Of a DNA stretch of 6,944 nucleotides, positions 5,942-6,944 are shown piece by piece. The DNA is taken from contig JANWHV010000014.1 in the NCBI GenBank assembly GCA_025450255.1, positions 1-6,944 of the forward strand, given 5' to 3'. Under the pieces are notes generated by a model. The model did no database searches. It worked only from the letters and a program-made list of their open reading frames with translations, and was not told the origin of the DNA. The DNA is from Chloroflexota bacterium. GTDB taxonomy: Bacteria; Chloroflexota; UBA5177; JANWHV01. Position 1 is the first letter of the stretch; each line of letters begins with the position of its first letter. The position numbers and the translations under genes were made by a program.

Positions 5942-6944
5942 ATGCGGAACGACACCAGGTTTGGGCGAGGTCAGCCGATTATTCTTCGTGTTATCCAGGA
6001 ATTCTATCCCCGTGTCACTGGCCCGGCCAATCAAGCCTTTCGTACATCCCAGTGGCTTGCGCAATTGGGATGGCGTTCTCCGATTTATACCACTATGAAC
6101 GGCGCGTCCAGCGCGCCCCGTACCGAACAGACCGGCGGTTTTACCGTTCATCGGTTTCCGTATCACGGTCAGCTTTTCCGCTCCGTTTTCTCACCCGAAT
6201 TACTTGCCGCCGTCGTGCGGGCTCCAGCGACGCTCGTGCACGTACACCAATGGCGTAACCCCAGTGCTGACGGGGCAATCTTGATCGCTCGCGCCCGCGG
6301 CATTCCGTTGGTAGTGCAGCCGCACGGCACCGCGGCTGGTTACAGGCGCATGGTAGAAGGGATGCACGCGCTTCCCTTTCAAACATACGATCGTGCGTTT
6401 GGCTGGCTGCCACGCCTGGCCGCGGCTGCGGTCGCCGCTACGGCGGGCGAGCGGGATGACTTGCTGGCCTACGGGTTTCGACCGGATCAAGTACATATTA
6501 TCCCGGTCGGCATGGATTTTCGCACCGTGCCCCCAGTCCCCTTGCGATCATCGGGAACAGGACGCTTGCTGTTTGTGGGGCGCGTTGGACCAGATAGGCG
6601 GATAGAAGACCTCATTCGCCTCCTAGCCGCCGTTAGCCGGTCCGTGCCAACAGCATCGCTTCGTATTGTCGGTCGCGTGGACTCAAGCGTGAGTTCGTCA
6701 GGAAAAGGGTATATGCCATTTCTGCGCGACGTGATACAGGAGGCGGGCGCCGGCGACCGCGTCCAATTGGTGGGCGAAGTCACTGGATCGGCGTTATGGG
6801 ATGAGTACATCCAGGCGGACGCATACGTAAATATGTCCATATACGAGAACTTTGGTCAGGCGTTTCTCGAAGCGGCGGCCGTTGCCCGACGTGACTACGG
6901 CATCGAAAGTGTTGCGGAGGCTTACACAACGCTCTATCGGGAAA
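5942..6944 (+). CDS. GT4-type glycosyltransferase, apparently with an internal deletion in the donor domain; continues past window
   Basis: A frame open from the ATG at 5942 to the window edge (334 codons) encodes a GT-B glycosyltransferase. The N-terminal half has ILRVIQEFYPRVTGPANQAF (14-33), a start typical of GT4 enzymes, then LVHVHQWRNPSADG (98-111) and VVQPHGT (124-130). The donor half has IIPVGMDF (186-193), LLFVGRVGPDRRIEDLI (209-225), LRIVGRVD (240-247), DRVQLVGEV (272-280), ADAYVNMS (292-299) and ENFGQAFLE (302-310), which is an intact EX7E motif. Normally the GxPVVA loop, a G-E-(I/V) segment and about 50-70 further residues follow. Here, after AAAVA, the sequence goes straight to RRDYGIESVAEAYTTLYRE, which looks like the family's extreme C-terminal helix. 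The reading frame is kept. The protein probably cannot bind its nucleotide-sugar donor properly. An upstream in-frame TAA excludes a longer start. Family assignment is strong; the deletion is inferred from family layout. Confidence 0.85.
   Translation, partial: MRNDTRFGRGQPIILRVIQEFYPRVTGPANQAFRTSQWLAQLGWRSPIYTTMNGASSAPRTEQTGGFTVHRFPYHGQLFRSVFSPELLAAVVRAPATLVHVHQWRNPSADGAILIARARGIPLVVQPHGTAAGYRRMVEGMHALPFQTYDRAFGWLPRLAAAAVAATAGERDDLLAYGFRPDQVHIIPVGMDFRTVPPVPLRSSGTGRLLFVGRVGPDRRIEDLIRLLAAVSRSVPTASLRIVGRVDSSVSSSGKGYMPFLRDVIQEAGAGDRVQLVGEVTGSALWDEYIQADAYVNMSIYENFGQAFLEAAAVARRDYGIESVAEAYTTLYRE

Noticed and set aside
5936..6840. Several minus-strand open frames at the right end
   Set aside because: Antisense to the second glycosyltransferase, whose plus-strand frame is open from 5942 to the window edge and carries GT4 motifs throughout.
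1..6944. Search for CRISPR arrays, tRNA/rRNA genes, insertion sequences, attachment sites or a defence-type system
   Set aside because: No regular repeats, RNA gene signatures, transposase motifs or paired terminal repeats seen by eye.

Overview
The window is part of a bacterial surface-polysaccharide (O-antigen, capsule or exopolysaccharide) biosynthesis locus of moderately high G+C. The host looks Gram-negative or similar, but the sequence gives no firm taxonomic placement: there are no rRNA, tRNA or housekeeping genes.

Left half, minus strand (1-2838): a tight three-gene operon, read right to left. It holds an RmlD-like 4-ketosugar reductase (2838-1897), a CapE/WbjB/WbvB-type UDP-GlcNAc 5-inverting 4,6-dehydratase (1910-846, overlapping the previous gene by 14 bases) and a non-hydrolysing UDP-GlcNAc 2-epimerase of the CapG/WbjD/WbvD kind (849 to the left edge, joined by an ATGA overlap and cut off by the window). 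Together they should turn UDP-GlcNAc into a UDP-2-acetamido-2,6-dideoxy-L-hexose. The reductase is the short RmlD-like form without a cupin domain. By family precedent this favours UDP-L-RhaNAc then UDP-L-QuiNAc (WbvB/WbvR/WbvD, QnlA/QnlB type) over UDP-L-FucNAc (CapE/CapF/CapG type).

Middle (2839-3487): about 650 bases between the divergent gene sets with no convincing gene. One short headless plus-strand open frame faintly resembles the start of a Wzx-type flippase.

Right half, plus strand (3488-6944): a class I SAM-dependent methyltransferase with a GTG start and a clear Shine-Dalgarno sequence (3488-4210); a decayed remnant of an extended SDR sugar epimerase/dehydratase (4265-4520, one frameshift, then truncation); an intact GT4-type glycosyltransferase starting at TTG (4605-5825); and a second GT4-type glycosyltransferase (5942 to the right edge). 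The last gene is open throughout, but the sequence jumps from the EX7E motif almost directly to a typical C-terminal end, so a large part of the nucleotide-sugar-binding domain seems to be missing.

Taken together, the minus-strand operon supplies an activated amino-deoxysugar and looks intact. The plus-strand side carries transferases and a possible sugar or lipid modifier, and shows repeated signs of deletion and decay. I see no new defence, mobile or RNA system. The points worth a second look are the sugar specificity of the operon and the two internally deleted genes.
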